Positions 38,398 to 47,541 are shown, counted from the first letter of the stretch. The stretch: DNA of 64,000 nucleotides from Nitrososphaeria archaeon (GCA_027078545.1 JALWXN010000004.1:206737-270736); one strand, 5' to 3'. Translations and numbers: made by a program. The notes: generated by a model from the letters alone, not told the origin.

Positions 38398-39397
38398 CCT
38401 GGACGAGGCCTTTAGATGGATGGGTCTGAGGGAGGGTTTCAGGGTTATTGATGAGGATGTTGATCTAGGTGCTGGTATACATCCCTTGGAGAGGAGTGGT
38501 AGGGAATATATCTCCAAGGGTGTTGTAAATCTGGATAAGCCTAGGGGGCCCACTAGTCACCAGGTAGCTACCTGGGTACGTAGGTTATTGGAGGTTGATA
38601 AGACTGGTCATGGGGGGACCCTAGACCCAGCCGTGTCGGGTGTTCTCCCCATAGGTATTGAGAAGGCGACGCCTGCGATCAGGTATGTTGTGGGTTCGGC
38701 GAAGGAGTATGTAGGGATTATTAAGCTTCATGGCGATGTGGATGATGAGGAGCTGGACCGTGTTCTTAGGATGTTTAGGAGGGGTAGGATATACCAGAAG
38801 CCGCCCTTTAGGAGCTCTGTGAGGAGGAAGCTCCGCACTAGGGAGATCTATAGCTTCGAGGTTTTGGAGAGGGAGGGTAGGGATCTACTGTTCAGGATAA
38901 GGTGTGAGTCTGGCTTCTATGTTAGGAAGCTGGCGCATGACATTGGGCTTATCCTTGGTGTTGGTGCCCATCTAGATGAGCTTAGACGTACCGCTGCGGG
39001 CCCGTTCGACGAGTCGACTATCGTAAGTTTCTATGAGCTCTACGCTGCTTACAAGCTTTTTAGAGAGGGTGTTGAGAAGGCTGTTAAGAAGACTATTCTC
39101 CCCTACGAGTACATCTTCAGGGACTATCCCAAGATAGTTGTTAAGGACTCCGCGGTGGCGTCTATAGCCTATGGTGCTCAGCTCAAGAGGCCGGGGATAT
39201 ACGCTGTATCGGGGAGTTTTAAGGCGGGTGATATAGTCGCCCTATTCACCAAGAAGAGCGAGTTGGTGGCTACTATTAGGGCGTTGGTATCGCTGGATGA
39301 GTTGTTGGGGATGGAGCGTGGACAGGTGGGTGAGACGGAGAGGGTCTTCATAGAGCGTGACCTATACCCGAAGATGTGGATAAGGAGGGAGGGCTAG
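38390..39397 (+). CDS. cbf5: Cbf5 (H/ACA pseudouridine synthase), uninterrupted
   Basis: LDKPRGPTSHQVATWVRRLL; GHGGTLDPAVSGVLPIGI; C-terminal PUA. Confidence 0.95.
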   Translation: MGSLDEAFRWMGLREGFRVIDEDVDLGAGIHPLERSGREYISKGVVNLDKPRGPTSHQVATWVRRLLEVDKTGHGGTLDPAVSGVLPIGIEKATPAIRYVVGSAKEYVGIIKLHGDVDDEELDRVLRMFRRGRIYQKPPFRSSVRRKLRTREIYSFEVLEREGRDLLFRIRCESGFYVRKLAHDIGLILGVGAHLDELRRTAAGPFDESTIVSFYELYAAYKLFREGVEKAVKKTILPYEYIFRDYPKIVVKDSAVASIAYGAQLKRPGIYAVSGSFKAGDIVALFTKKSELVATIRALVSLDELLGMERGQVGETERVFIERDLYPKMWIRREG

Positions 39398-39459
39398 AGA
39401 GCTGGTTAGAGAGGGTTAATCATTATTAGGGGCCGGCCTCCATACTGATTTTTAGCTGG

Positions 39460-39572
39460 GCCGGGATGCCCGAGTGGACCAAGGGGTCGCCGCATCGGCC
39501 TAGGCCTGGAGATGCTCGGGATAGCCGATGGGGCTCTGCCCCGCGTGGGTTCGAATCCCACTCCCGGCGCCA
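39460..39572 (+). tRNA. tRNA-Ser (GGA) with two putative introns (about 39490-39503 and 39512-39522)
   Basis: Long variable arm TGGGGC-TCT-GCCCCG, discriminator G73, CTGGAGA loop; removing inserts gives TCGGC-CTGGAGA-GCCGA. Confidence 0.82.
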
Positions 39573-40424
39573 CTACCCTAATATCTCCCTAGCCATCCTG
39601 GTGAATCCATCTATATAGGTCTCGGGCCTCCCCACATCTACCCTGTCCTCACTATCTATCTCTATCGCTATTCCCCTGGTCCATTCCCTGATCATGTCTC
39701 TTATGGGGTCTACCAATTCCCACTTTGTCCCTTCCTCCTCGTATCTCGCCATGTAGCGGAATAATTCTCTAGGGACTCTGTATATAGCTATTACCGCCAG
39801 GTTGGATGGGGGGTTTCGAGGTTTCTCAACTATATCGCTGATCAGGTATATCCCAGTATCTATCTCCTCCCCAGTGATTACCCCGTAGTGCCTGGGATCC
39901 TCAACCTTCTCAACATATGTTGATATTGGGGCTTGGTTCTCAATGGCCTTATTTATAAGCCTAGAGACATAGTTCTCCCCCTCTCGATCCAGTATGTAGT
40001 CGTCCCCAGTATGTATGATGAAGTCTCCATCAACGTATTCCCTGGCTAGGTATACTGCTGGGCCGAATCCCCTCGGAGTTTCTTGGTATGCGGTCACAAT
40101 ATCCATCTCGTCCAGCATCCTATGGAGATCCTCGAGTATATCCGCCTCTCCAGTCTTCCCCTCTCGATATAGGGTCTCTAGTAGATCCTCGTCCCTGGAT
40201 AGGTATCTCTCTATAGCGGTCTTTTTGGGGGAGGATATTATAACCAGGTGTCTGATACCGGCCCCGTAGAGCTTGGACAGGACTGCATGTATAACGGGTA
40301 TAACGGCTGTCCTGCCCCTGTATCTCACCGGTAGTGGGAGGAGTTCCTTTGGGACGGCCTTTGTTATCGGGGTCATCCTGGTACCTATACCTGCTATGGG
40401 GAGGACCGCGGTCTCCACATTCAT
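39573..40424 (-). CDS. UTP-glucose-1-phosphate uridylyltransferase-like (GalU family)
   Basis: AVLPIAGIGTRMTPITKAVPKELLPL; likely start inside the 40523 ORF, which otherwise overlaps tRNA-Thr. Confidence 0.87.
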   Translation of the reverse strand: MNVETAVLPIAGIGTRMTPITKAVPKELLPLPVRYRGRTAVIPVIHAVLSKLYGAGIRHLVIISSPKKTAIERYLSRDEDLLETLYREGKTGEADILEDLHRMLDEMDIVTAYQETPRGFGPAVYLAREYVDGDFIIHTGDDYILDREGENYVSRLINKAIENQAPISTYVEKVEDPRHYGVITGEEIDTGIYLISDIVEKPRNPPSNLAVIAIYRVPRELFRYMARYEEEGTKWELVDPIRDMIREWTRGIAIEIDSEDRVDVGRPETYIDGFTRMAREILG

Positions 40425-40482
40425 CTCACATCTCCAATGAATTGGGCGCTGATCTGAAAAAATACTTGGCGTATTTCTTGGA

Positions 40483-40553
40483 GCCCCGGGCGGGATTTGA
40501 ACCCGCGTCCTCCGGCTTACCAAGCCGGCGCTCTACCACTAAGCTACCGGGGC
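40483..40553 (-). tRNA. tRNA-Thr (GGT), no intron
   Basis: GCCCCGG..CCGGC-TTGGTAA-GCCGG..CCGGGGC. Confidence 0.93.
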
Positions 40554-40603
40554 ATGCGCTAGAATATTTTATCCCCAGAATCTTTTTATTGGTTTTGCTA
40601 TAT

Positions 40604-41071
40604 TCATAGGTTTCTAACCGTTCTCCACAGCTTGTCCCCCTTGTAATGGAGGTTCTTCACTATCTTTCCCTTCTCACCGATGTCGGATTGGTTGAGTAGG
40701 GCCTGGCCGATGGCTATGGGTGTCCCCTGGAATTTTATGAGGACTAGCCTATCCTTCACCAGGTTCTCGTGGCTAGTGATGCCGGGGGCCATGAGGTCAG
40801 CCCCTCTAAGGACTGCCTCGGCGGCGCCTCTATCAACCTCTACCCAGCCCTCTATATCTACGCAGCCTATGGTCTCTAGGAAGGGGTATAGCAGCCTATC
40901 CCTCTGTATAACGACTAGTCTACACTCGTCTTCAAATATGTAGATCTTGTTGTCGTCTATGCTTGTTGTGAAACCCCTCCTAAACTCTGTCTTGGGCTTG
41001 GCCCCGGCCATTGTGAGGAATGTGAGGATCTTCTCCATCTTCTTATGGCTGAGTGGCTGGATCGTCGGCAT
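40604..41071 (-). CDS. PUA-domain RNA-binding protein
   Basis: C-terminal PUA 'AVLRGADLMAPGITSHENLVKDRLVLIKFQGTPIAIGQAL'. Confidence 0.82.
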   Translation of the reverse strand: MPTIQPLSHKKMEKILTFLTMAGAKPKTEFRRGFTTSIDDNKIYIFEDECRLVVIQRDRLLYPFLETIGCVDIEGWVEVDRGAAEAVLRGADLMAPGITSHENLVKDRLVLIKFQGTPIAIGQALLNQSDIGEKGKIVKNLHYKGDKLWRTVRNL

Positions 41072-41104
41072 CGCTACATGTCCACCAGTTCCTTGTAGAT
41101 ATTA

Positions 41105-41193
41105 TGGTGGGGCCGGTGGGATTTGAACCCACGACACCCCGGTTTCTGTTGTTTTCTTCAGCCGGGTGCTCTCCCAGGCTGAGCTACGGCCCC
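41105..41193 (-). tRNA. tRNA-Phe (GAA) with about 12-nt intron at canonical 37/38 (about 41144-41155)
   Basis: CCCGG-CTGAAG[AAAACAACAGAA]A-CCGGG; full acceptor, D and T arms; CCA encoded. Confidence 0.9.
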
Positions 41194-41312
41194 TCTAGTC
41201 AAAATTAGTCTTACACACCCCTTAAAATAGTTATGTCGCGGTGTACCGACTATGACTGTAGCTACTCTCCAGTAATGTTAAATAGAGGGGGTATCGAATC
41301 TCTAATTTAGTT

Positions 41313-41432
41313 GCCGCCGTAGCTCAAAGGTGGAGCGCCCGGCTCATAACTAGGATGTTATGAGCTATGACCCTATGGGGGATGATGTGGGAGACCGGGA
41401 GGTCGCGGGTTCGAATCCCGCCGGCGGCACCA
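41313..41432 (+). tRNA. tRNA with CAT anticodon (elongator Met or Ile2) and about 45-nt intron (about 41349-41393)
   Basis: GCCGCCG/CGGCGGC acceptor; CCCGG-CTCATA[45 nt]A-CCGGG; GCGGGTTCGAATCCCGC. Confidence 0.88.
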
Positions 41433-41546
41433 GAGAATTATTCCTCCTATATTTCCTGTATGCCTCTGAGGGCTCAGGGATAAGTAGATCCCTTAGTGGT
41501 CAGGCATAGTAGTGGCTTCTCAATTATGTTGTGGCTGGTAGGATTC

Positions 41547-41620
41547 TGGTGGACCCGGGGGGATTTGAACCCCCGCCACCCGCGTGCGAGGCGGGCGTTC
41601 TACCATTAAACTACGGGCCC
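41547..41620 (-). tRNA. tRNA-Ala (CGC), no intron
   Basis: CCCGC-CTCGCAC-GCGGG; G3:U70 identity pair in GGGCCCG/CGGGTCC. Confidence 0.93.
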
Positions 41621-41709
41621 TTCAAAGATGTTTCTCTCTCCTCCCTACCTATAAAGTATACATTGTCTAGATGGCGTTTCCATCTATCTATGGTTTCTTA
41701 TTTTATTAA

Positions 41710-42222
41710 GTGCTGCTGAGGTGTCTAAGTATTAGTGTCAAGGGTGTTGGTAAGATGGTTAGTGTTAAGGACGTCCCATACGACGTTCTTATAGACAGGT
41801 TGGCCAAGTATATCAAGGAGAATGTTGAGGAGGTCTCTCCTCCGGAGTGGGCCCTGTATGTGAAGACTGGGCCTTCTAGGCAACGCCCACCTGATAACCC
41901 GGACTGGTGGTATGTGAGGGCTGCATCCATGCTGAGGAAGATCTATCTCTATGGCCCTCTAAGCATCAATGATCTTAGGAGGATGTATGGTGGTAGGAAG
42001 GATAGGGGCGTCAAGCCTGAGCATTTCTACCCCGCCGGAGGAGCTATAATAAGGAATATCCTGAAGCAGTTGGAGGCGGCGGGGCTGGTTAGTAAGACGA
42101 AGGAGGGGAGGGTGCTTACTCCCAAGGGGAGGTCTCTTCTAGACAAGCTCTCCGCCGAGATCAGTAGGGAGCTTGGGTTGAAGAAGTGGTATGAGCTCTA
42201 CTCGCTCGACGAGGGTGAGTAG
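41710..42222 (+). CDS. rps19e: Ribosomal protein S19e
   Basis: VSVKDVPYDVLIDRLAKYIKEN...WWYVRAASMLRKIYLYGPLSI. Confidence 0.94.
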   Translation: MLLRCLSISVKGVGKMVSVKDVPYDVLIDRLAKYIKENVEEVSPPEWALYVKTGPSRQRPPDNPDWWYVRAASMLRKIYLYGPLSINDLRRMYGGRKDRGVKPEHFYPAGGAIIRNILKQLEAAGLVSKTKEGRVLTPKGRSLLDKLSAEISRELGLKKWYELYSLDEGE

Positions 42223-42223
42223 T

Positions 42224-42502
42224 ATGCAGGAGCCTGTTAAGAGTGATGATGAGGCTAAGCGTAGGGAGGAGGCGTTGAAGGAGGCTGTCCTACGAAGATT
42301 CCTGGAGCCTAAGGCTAGGGAGAGGCTGAGTAATCTCAGACTGGTTAATCCGGATCTGGTGGTGGAGATCCGAGAATTTATTTATAACCTGGCTGTCTCA
42401 GGTAGATTGAAGAAGCCCCTCTCAGATGAGGAGCTTAAATCTCTGCTCCATAAGATCCAGAGTAGCCGTAGGCGGGAGTATAGGTTTAGGGGGTTGTGGT
42501 GA
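42224..42502 (+). CDS. PDCD5-like DNA-binding protein
   Basis: [35 protein letters not shown]. Confidence 0.9.
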   Translation: MQEPVKSDDEAKRREEALKEAVLRRFLEPKARERLSNLRLVNPDLVVEIREFIYNLAVSGRLKKPLSDEELKSLLHKIQSSRRREYRFRGLW

Positions 42503-42503
42503 G

Positions 42504-42683
42504 ATGGCGAGGTATAAGGATCCGGCGTTTAAGAATAGGCTGGCTAAAGCCTACAAGAGTAATAGGGCCCCACCAGTCTGGGTAATTGCTAGGACTAATG
42601 GAAGGGTTAGGACCAATCCTAAGAGGCGGCACTGGAGGAGGAATAAGCTCAAGCTTAGGACTAAGGAGGGTTTCTTCGACTGA
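42504..42683 (+). CDS. rpl39e: Ribosomal protein L39e
   Basis: [39 protein letters not shown]. Confidence 0.94.
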   Translation: MARYKDPAFKNRLAKAYKSNRAPPVWVIARTNGRVRTNPKRRHWRRNKLKLRTKEGFFD

Positions 42684-42694
42684 GGTGATAGGCC

Positions 42695-43102
42695 ATGTCG
42701 GAGGAGGAGAGGATGGATAAGGCTGAGGAGCCTGGCGAGGCTGTTGAGGAGGTTGTGGAGGCTGAGGCCAAGGAGCTGGAGGAGAGTGTCGAGCTGGGTA
42801 GGGATATCATACCTGAGGATGTGACGATACGCTTGGAGAGGGTGTATATCGTTCCGCTGTGGCGGTCATGGGTAAGGAAGAGGGGGATTAGGAGGGCGAA
42901 GAAGGCTGTAAACTATCTACGTAGATTCGTCTCTAGGCATATGAAGACGCCTGATGTGAAGATCTCTGAGGAGGTTAATAGATATATCTGGAGGAACGGT
43001 ATTAGGAACCCGCCTAGACGTATAAAGGTGAGGGTCCTCCTCGGGGATGACCAGGTGGCCTATGTCTTCCTAGAGAAGGGTGGCAATGAGGTAGATGCTT
43101 AG
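42695..43102 (+). CDS. rpl31e: Ribosomal protein L31e with acidic N-terminal extension
   Basis: RIKVRVLLGDD core; about 40-residue Glu-rich N-terminus. Confidence 0.9.
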   Translation: MSEEERMDKAEEPGEAVEEVVEAEAKELEESVELGRDIIPEDVTIRLERVYIVPLWRSWVRKRGIRRAKKAVNYLRRFVSRHMKTPDVKISEEVNRYIWRNGIRNPPRRIKVRVLLGDDQVAYVFLEKGGNEVDA

Positions 43103-43805
43103 GCTGAAAGTCTTCGGCTCCCCCAATATAGGCCTCTATCTAGCGGCTACTAACAGGTATTTCCTCTACCACTCCCAGATCCCTAGACATAAGGTGGAGA
43201 TGATCTCCAAGGAGTTGGATGTCGAGGGTATTCAGATACCCCTGATCGATACCGTGATAACCTCGCCCTTCCTGGTATGTAACAGTAATGGTGTCGTTGT
43301 GCCAGACCTGTTTGAAGAGTATGCGTATAGGGCGCTTAGGGAGGCTTTGGAGGCTAGGGGTGTCTCCCTAGGGGTTGTTGATCATAAGTATAATGCTCTT
43401 GGCAACACGATAGTGGCCAATGATAAGGGGGCTGTAGTCTCGCCAGTTATTCCTCTCCATATAAAGAGGCTGATAAGTGATGTCTTGGACGTGGAGGTAT
43501 CCACCTCTACTGTGGGGAGGTTCAGCTATACAGGCTCCCTAGTCGTGGTTAACAATAGGGCTGGCCTGGTGGCCCCAGTAATCCATGAGGATGAGAAGCT
43601 CCTCATGGAGGATGTGCTTGGTGTTAAGCTCTACGAGGGGACTGTCAACGGTGGTGTGGAGTTTATTAAACTAGGCCTTGTTGTTAATGATTATGGCGTG
43701 CTTGTGGGCGACTCGTCACAGGGTCCAGAGCTGATGAATATCTCCACAATATTCGAGGGTGTAGAGTATGTCCCTGGAGGAGAGGATATCGAGTCTAATC
43801 GTTGA
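43095..43805 (+). CDS. eif6: Translation initiation factor aIF6
   Basis: SPNIGLYLAATNRYFLYHSQIP; repeated pseudo-symmetric modules. Confidence 0.93.
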   Translation: MLRLKVFGSPNIGLYLAATNRYFLYHSQIPRHKVEMISKELDVEGIQIPLIDTVITSPFLVCNSNGVVVPDLFEEYAYRALREALEARGVSLGVVDHKYNALGNTIVANDKGAVVSPVIPLHIKRLISDVLDVEVSTSTVGRFSYTGSLVVVNNRAGLVAPVIHEDEKLLMEDVLGVKLYEGTVNGGVEFIKLGLVVNDYGVLVGDSSQGPELMNISTIFEGVEYVPGGEDIESNR

Positions 43806-44202
43806 GCAGAGGAATATAACTAGGATCATGGAGAGCCTCTACAACGAGGTGGTGACTCTACAGACCTCCCTCGAGGATAGGAGGAACGCCCTCCGCTTTC
43901 TTGAGAAGTATGGCTCTGTGGAGGAGGATATGGATGTTCTCTTCCCAGTCGGTGGCGGATTATATCTAAGGGCTGTTATACAGCCGAAGTCAAAGATATT
44001 CAGGTCTGTAGGTGCCGGTGTATATCTCACAGACGATGTCTCCAAGGTCATCGATGTTCTGAAGAAGAATATTGAGGATCTTGAGAAGGCTCTTGAGGAG
44101 AGGAATGAGTTGTTGGAGAGGTATAGGGCTAGGTATGACGAGATAACCGCCGAGTTGTCGGAGCTATATTTCAAGCTGCAGGGTGGGGAGAGGAGGAAGT
44201 AG
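43768..44202 (+). CDS. pfdA: Prefoldin alpha subunit
   Basis: Coiled coil - beta hairpin - coiled coil; VLFPVGGGLYLRAVI. Confidence 0.88.
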   Translation: MSLEERISSLIVEQRNITRIMESLYNEVVTLQTSLEDRRNALRFLEKYGSVEEDMDVLFPVGGGLYLRAVIQPKSKIFRSVGAGVYLTDDVSKVIDVLKKNIEDLEKALEERNELLERYRARYDEITAELSELYFKLQGGERRK

Positions 44203-44204
44203 GG

Positions 44205-45098
44205 GTGTTTAGGAATTTTAGGGAGGGTCTTAGGAGGATAGTTGATAAGGTTGGTTATACCGAGATAACCTTGGATAGGCTGGAGCGTTTCAGGGATGAT
44301 ATCCTCATGTTCCTACTCGAGAACGATGTGGCGTATGAGGCTGCTGAGCGGTTTATAGAGAGCTTCTTCGAGTATCTGCGGGGGGCTAGGGTCAAGAGGT
44401 TCAGCAATATGGGTGAAGTCGTCTTCAACCATATGAAGACATACTTACTGGAGACCTTCTCGGGACTCGAGTATGGAGACCTCTCAACCATGAGGGGTGG
44501 GGAGGGACCCCTAAAGATACTGGTCGTCGGGGTTAATGGGACGGGGAAGACTACGACCATCGCCAAGATGGCGTATAGATCTAGGCAGGCGGGGCTTAAG
44601 CCCCTACTAGTCTGTGCAGATACGTTTAGGGCTGGGGCGATCGAGCAGCTGAAGTTGCATGGAACCAGGGTCGGTGTGGATGTCTATGCCTCTGAATATG
44701 GTCATGACCCTGCCGCGGTTGCCTATGACGCTGTGCAGCATGCCGTGGCTAGGGGTTATGACCAGGTGATTATAGATACTGCGGGGAGGCAGCACTCGAA
44801 CGTGAATCTGATGGCCGAGTTGGCGAAGATACGCCGTGTCACGGAGCCAGACGTGACCCTACTTGTACTGGATGCGTTGACTGGGTCAGACGCTATTAGG
44901 CAGGCCGAGGAGTTTGATAGGGGGGTCGGTGTAGATACATATGTCTTTACGAAGGTGGATGCTGATGTCAAGGGGGGAGCTATCCTAACCACCGCCTTTG
45001 TGAATCCGAAGCCCATCGTATATCTCGGTGTTGGGCAGGGATACGGCGATTTAATACCTTTCAAGGCTAATCTATTCGTCGATCAGCTTTTCTCATGA
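44205..45098 (+). CDS. ftsY: SRP receptor FtsY
   Basis: GVNGTGKTTTIAKMAY; CADTFRAGAIEQL; IDTAGRQ. Confidence 0.95.
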   Translation: MFRNFREGLRRIVDKVGYTEITLDRLERFRDDILMFLLENDVAYEAAERFIESFFEYLRGARVKRFSNMGEVVFNHMKTYLLETFSGLEYGDLSTMRGGEGPLKILVVGVNGTGKTTTIAKMAYRSRQAGLKPLLVCADTFRAGAIEQLKLHGTRVGVDVYASEYGHDPAAVAYDAVQHAVARGYDQVIIDTAGRQHSNVNLMAELAKIRRVTEPDVTLLVLDALTGSDAIRQAEEFDRGVGVDTYVFTKVDADVKGGAILTTAFVNPKPIVYLGVGQGYGDLIPFKANLFVDQLFS

Positions 45099-45108
45099 GG
45101 GGGGATGT

Positions 45109-46029
45109 ATGCATCTACTCTCGATATGGGATCTGTCTAGGGAGGAGATCCTTAAGCTGGTCTTCCTGACTGAGGAGATAAAATATGGATATATCGATGT
45201 GGAGGGCGTCCTAGAGGGCTACACCATGGGCATGATCTTTGAGAAGCCGTCTACCAGGACTAGGGTCTCATTCGAGGTGGCTATGAACCAGCTTGGGGGT
45301 AGGGCTCTATACCTACCCACCTCAACGCTCCAGGTGAGTAGGGGTGAGTCTATAAAGGATACGGTTAAGGTGCTGGAGAGGTATGTCGACATATTGATGG
45401 CTAGGGTCTATAGGCATGAGACTCTTGAGGAGATGGCGGAGCATGCATCTATACCAGTTATAAACGGGTTATCCGACCGTGAGCATCCTGTACAGATAGT
45501 GTCGGACATGTTCACGATCTATGAGAGGTTTGGGAGGCTGTCGAGGCTTAAGATAGCGTTCATAGGGGATGGGGCTAATAATGTGGTTAGATCCCTTGTG
45601 ATCGCCTCTGCTATGCTTGGCCTCAACATGTATGTAGCGGCTCCTAGGGAGTATTGGCTCCCAGAGGAGGAGTTGGAGAGGGTGTCTAGACTGGCTAGTG
45701 AGAATGGAGGCGTGGTGAGATATACTGAGGATCCCTATGAGGCGGTTGAGGATGCGGATGTCGTCTATACAGACACCTTCGTATCTATGGGGATGGAGGA
45801 TGAGGCCACTAGGAGGCGCGAGCTCTTCCTTCCTAAGTACCAGGTGAATATGGACCTCATGTCACACGCCTCTCAGGACGCCGTCTTTATGCACTGCCTA
45901 CCGGCGCATAGGGGGGAGGAGGTGGTTGATGAGGTTATCGACTCTGAGTATAGCATCGTCTATGACCAGGCGGAGAATAGGCTCCATACGCAGAAGACCA
46001 TCATACTCTATCTCCTAGAGATGCTATAA
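45109..46029 (+). CDS. Ornithine-carbamoyltransferase-like protein with HPVQ motif
   Basis: FEKPSTRTRVSFEVA; SMGMEDE; FMHCLPAHRGEEV. Confidence 0.85.
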   Translation: MHLLSIWDLSREEILKLVFLTEEIKYGYIDVEGVLEGYTMGMIFEKPSTRTRVSFEVAMNQLGGRALYLPTSTLQVSRGESIKDTVKVLERYVDILMARVYRHETLEEMAEHASIPVINGLSDREHPVQIVSDMFTIYERFGRLSRLKIAFIGDGANNVVRSLVIASAMLGLNMYVAAPREYWLPEEELERVSRLASENGGVVRYTEDPYEAVEDADVVYTDTFVSMGMEDEATRRRELFLPKYQVNMDLMSHASQDAVFMHCLPAHRGEEVVDEVIDSEYSIVYDQAENRLHTQKTIILYLLEML

Positions 46030-46043
46030 TCCCCCTAGGCATC

Positions 46044-46838
46044 ATGTCAAGGAAGTATCTCGTCGTCTATACAGATAGGGATGAGGCCAGCCTCAATCTC
46101 TACAGGGCTCTAGAGGAGGTTATGTATAGCCTGGAGGCCAGCATCGACATTGAGTATCTAAAGATTGATGACCACCCGATCTATGCAGATCATGTTGATG
46201 AGGTTATAGGAGTTAGGCCCAGCCTAGTAATATTCCTTTCTAGGCACAGCGCCAAGTCGGACACACCTACTATATCTGCCCATACCCCTGGGAATCCAGG
46301 TGATCAGAACCTCTATGGAGGGCTGCCCAGGTCGTTGCCAATGGCCTCTCCCTGCTTCATAGGGGGCTTCATAAGGAGGGCTTATCAAAACGTCGCTGTT
46401 AGTGGGCTCGACTATGTGGTGACCCTGGAGGTCACCCATCATGGTCCGACAGAATTGTCAGCTCCCGCGGCCTTCGTGGAGATTGGGCCTAGGCAGAGGA
46501 ACTGGAATGATTCCAGCGCTGCCTATGTGGTCGCCAAGTCTCTGGTGGAGACGTTTGAGTCGCTTGATGACCAGACGTGTATACGTGCTGTCGGGTTTGG
46601 AGGGCCCCACTATGCCCCTATATTCACGAGTATGATCCTCAAGTCTAACTATGGTTTCGGGCATATAATCTCTAAGTATGTCCTCGAATCCTGTGACGAG
46701 AATATTATAGAGATGGCTGTTGAGAGGAATGGGGGTGTCGATGTTGCAGTGGTGAACTGGAAGGGTTTGAAGGGCGGTGTCCGTCAATGTGTATATTCAA
46801 AGCTACAGGAGATGGGCTTGGAGACTCTCCGTGTCTAG
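46044..46838 (+). CDS. dtdA: D-aminoacyl-tRNA deacylase (DTD2/GEK1 type)
   Basis: HTPGNPGDQNLYGG; LEVTHHGPTELSAPAAFVEIG. Confidence 0.92.
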   Translation: MSRKYLVVYTDRDEASLNLYRALEEVMYSLEASIDIEYLKIDDHPIYADHVDEVIGVRPSLVIFLSRHSAKSDTPTISAHTPGNPGDQNLYGGLPRSLPMASPCFIGGFIRRAYQNVAVSGLDYVVTLEVTHHGPTELSAPAAFVEIGPRQRNWNDSSAAYVVAKSLVETFESLDDQTCIRAVGFGGPHYAPIFTSMILKSNYGFGHIISKYVLESCDENIIEMAVERNGGVDVAVVNWKGLKGGVRQCVYSKLQEMGLETLRV

Positions 46839-46899
46839 AGGCGGCGGCATTAATTATATTATCTAGGACTATTAGTAGATGGTGTAGAGGGGGGATACA

Positions 46900-47055
46900 A
46901 TGCTGGACAAGCTGATAAATACGTTGAAGCTGGCTCGTAAACCGAGTTTCACGGAGTTTAAGGAGTATAGTAAGCTTATACTCTTGGGTGTGGCCTTACT
47001 AGGCTCTATAGGATTCGTCATCTACATCGTCTTCGAGGTATTCATAGTCGTGTGA
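46900..47055 (+). CDS. secE: SecE/Sec61-gamma subunit
   Basis: Manual translation MLDKLINTLKLARKPSFTEFKEYSKLILLGVALLGSIGFVIYIVFEVFIVV; just upstream of NusG. Confidence 0.88.
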   Translation: MLDKLINTLKLARKPSFTEFKEYSKLILLGVALLGSIGFVIYIVFEVFIVV

Positions 47056-47070
47056 AGGTGGTGTCCAGGG

Positions 47071-47529
47071 GTGTCTGGGGAGACTGGTAAGAAAAGATTT
47101 TTCCTCGTGAAGACTGTGGGTGGTCAGGAGGAGGATGCTGCTAGGATAGCTGAGATGTATGTAAAGGCGTCCAACGGGAAGATAAAGATATACAGCATCA
47201 TCAAGCCACCCGCGTCCAAGGGTGAGTTGATTGTGGAGGCGGCTAGGTATACGGATGTATACAATGCTTTTGAGGGGATAAAGAGCTTTAAACGTATCCT
47301 CCCTGGCCTGGTCTCCTTCGAGGAGATTAAGGAGTTGTTGGCCGAGGAGGAAGAGGTGGAGCTAAATATTGGTGACGAGGTTGAGATAATCTCTGGGCCT
47401 TTCAAGGGTATGAAGGCTAGGGTTGTGAATATCAAGGATAAGGAGGAGATCGTTATCCATCTGAGCGACGCGTCCGCAGCCCCTATCCCAATTATATTAT
47501 CAAAGGACTATGTTAGAAAGATTAAGTGA
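47071..47529 (+). CDS. spt5: Spt5/NusG
   Basis: NGN domain plus KOW 'EIISGPFKGMKARVVNI'. Confidence 0.93.
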   Translation: MSGETGKKRFFLVKTVGGQEEDAARIAEMYVKASNGKIKIYSIIKPPASKGELIVEAARYTDVYNAFEGIKSFKRILPGLVSFEEIKELLAEEEEVELNIGDEVEIISGPFKGMKARVVNIKDKEEIVIHLSDASAAPIPIILSKDYVRKIK

Positions 47530-47541
47530 GGTGGTTGGGGT

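Noticed and set aside
41349-41393. Possible C/D-box guide RNA inside the CAT-tRNA intron (ATGATG present)
   Set aside because: No convincing CTGA box D or paired C'/D' set; the intron is short.
41531-41719. Plus-strand ORF 'VDPGGFEPPPPACEAGVLPLNYGP'
   Set aside because: Spurious translation across tRNA-Ala.
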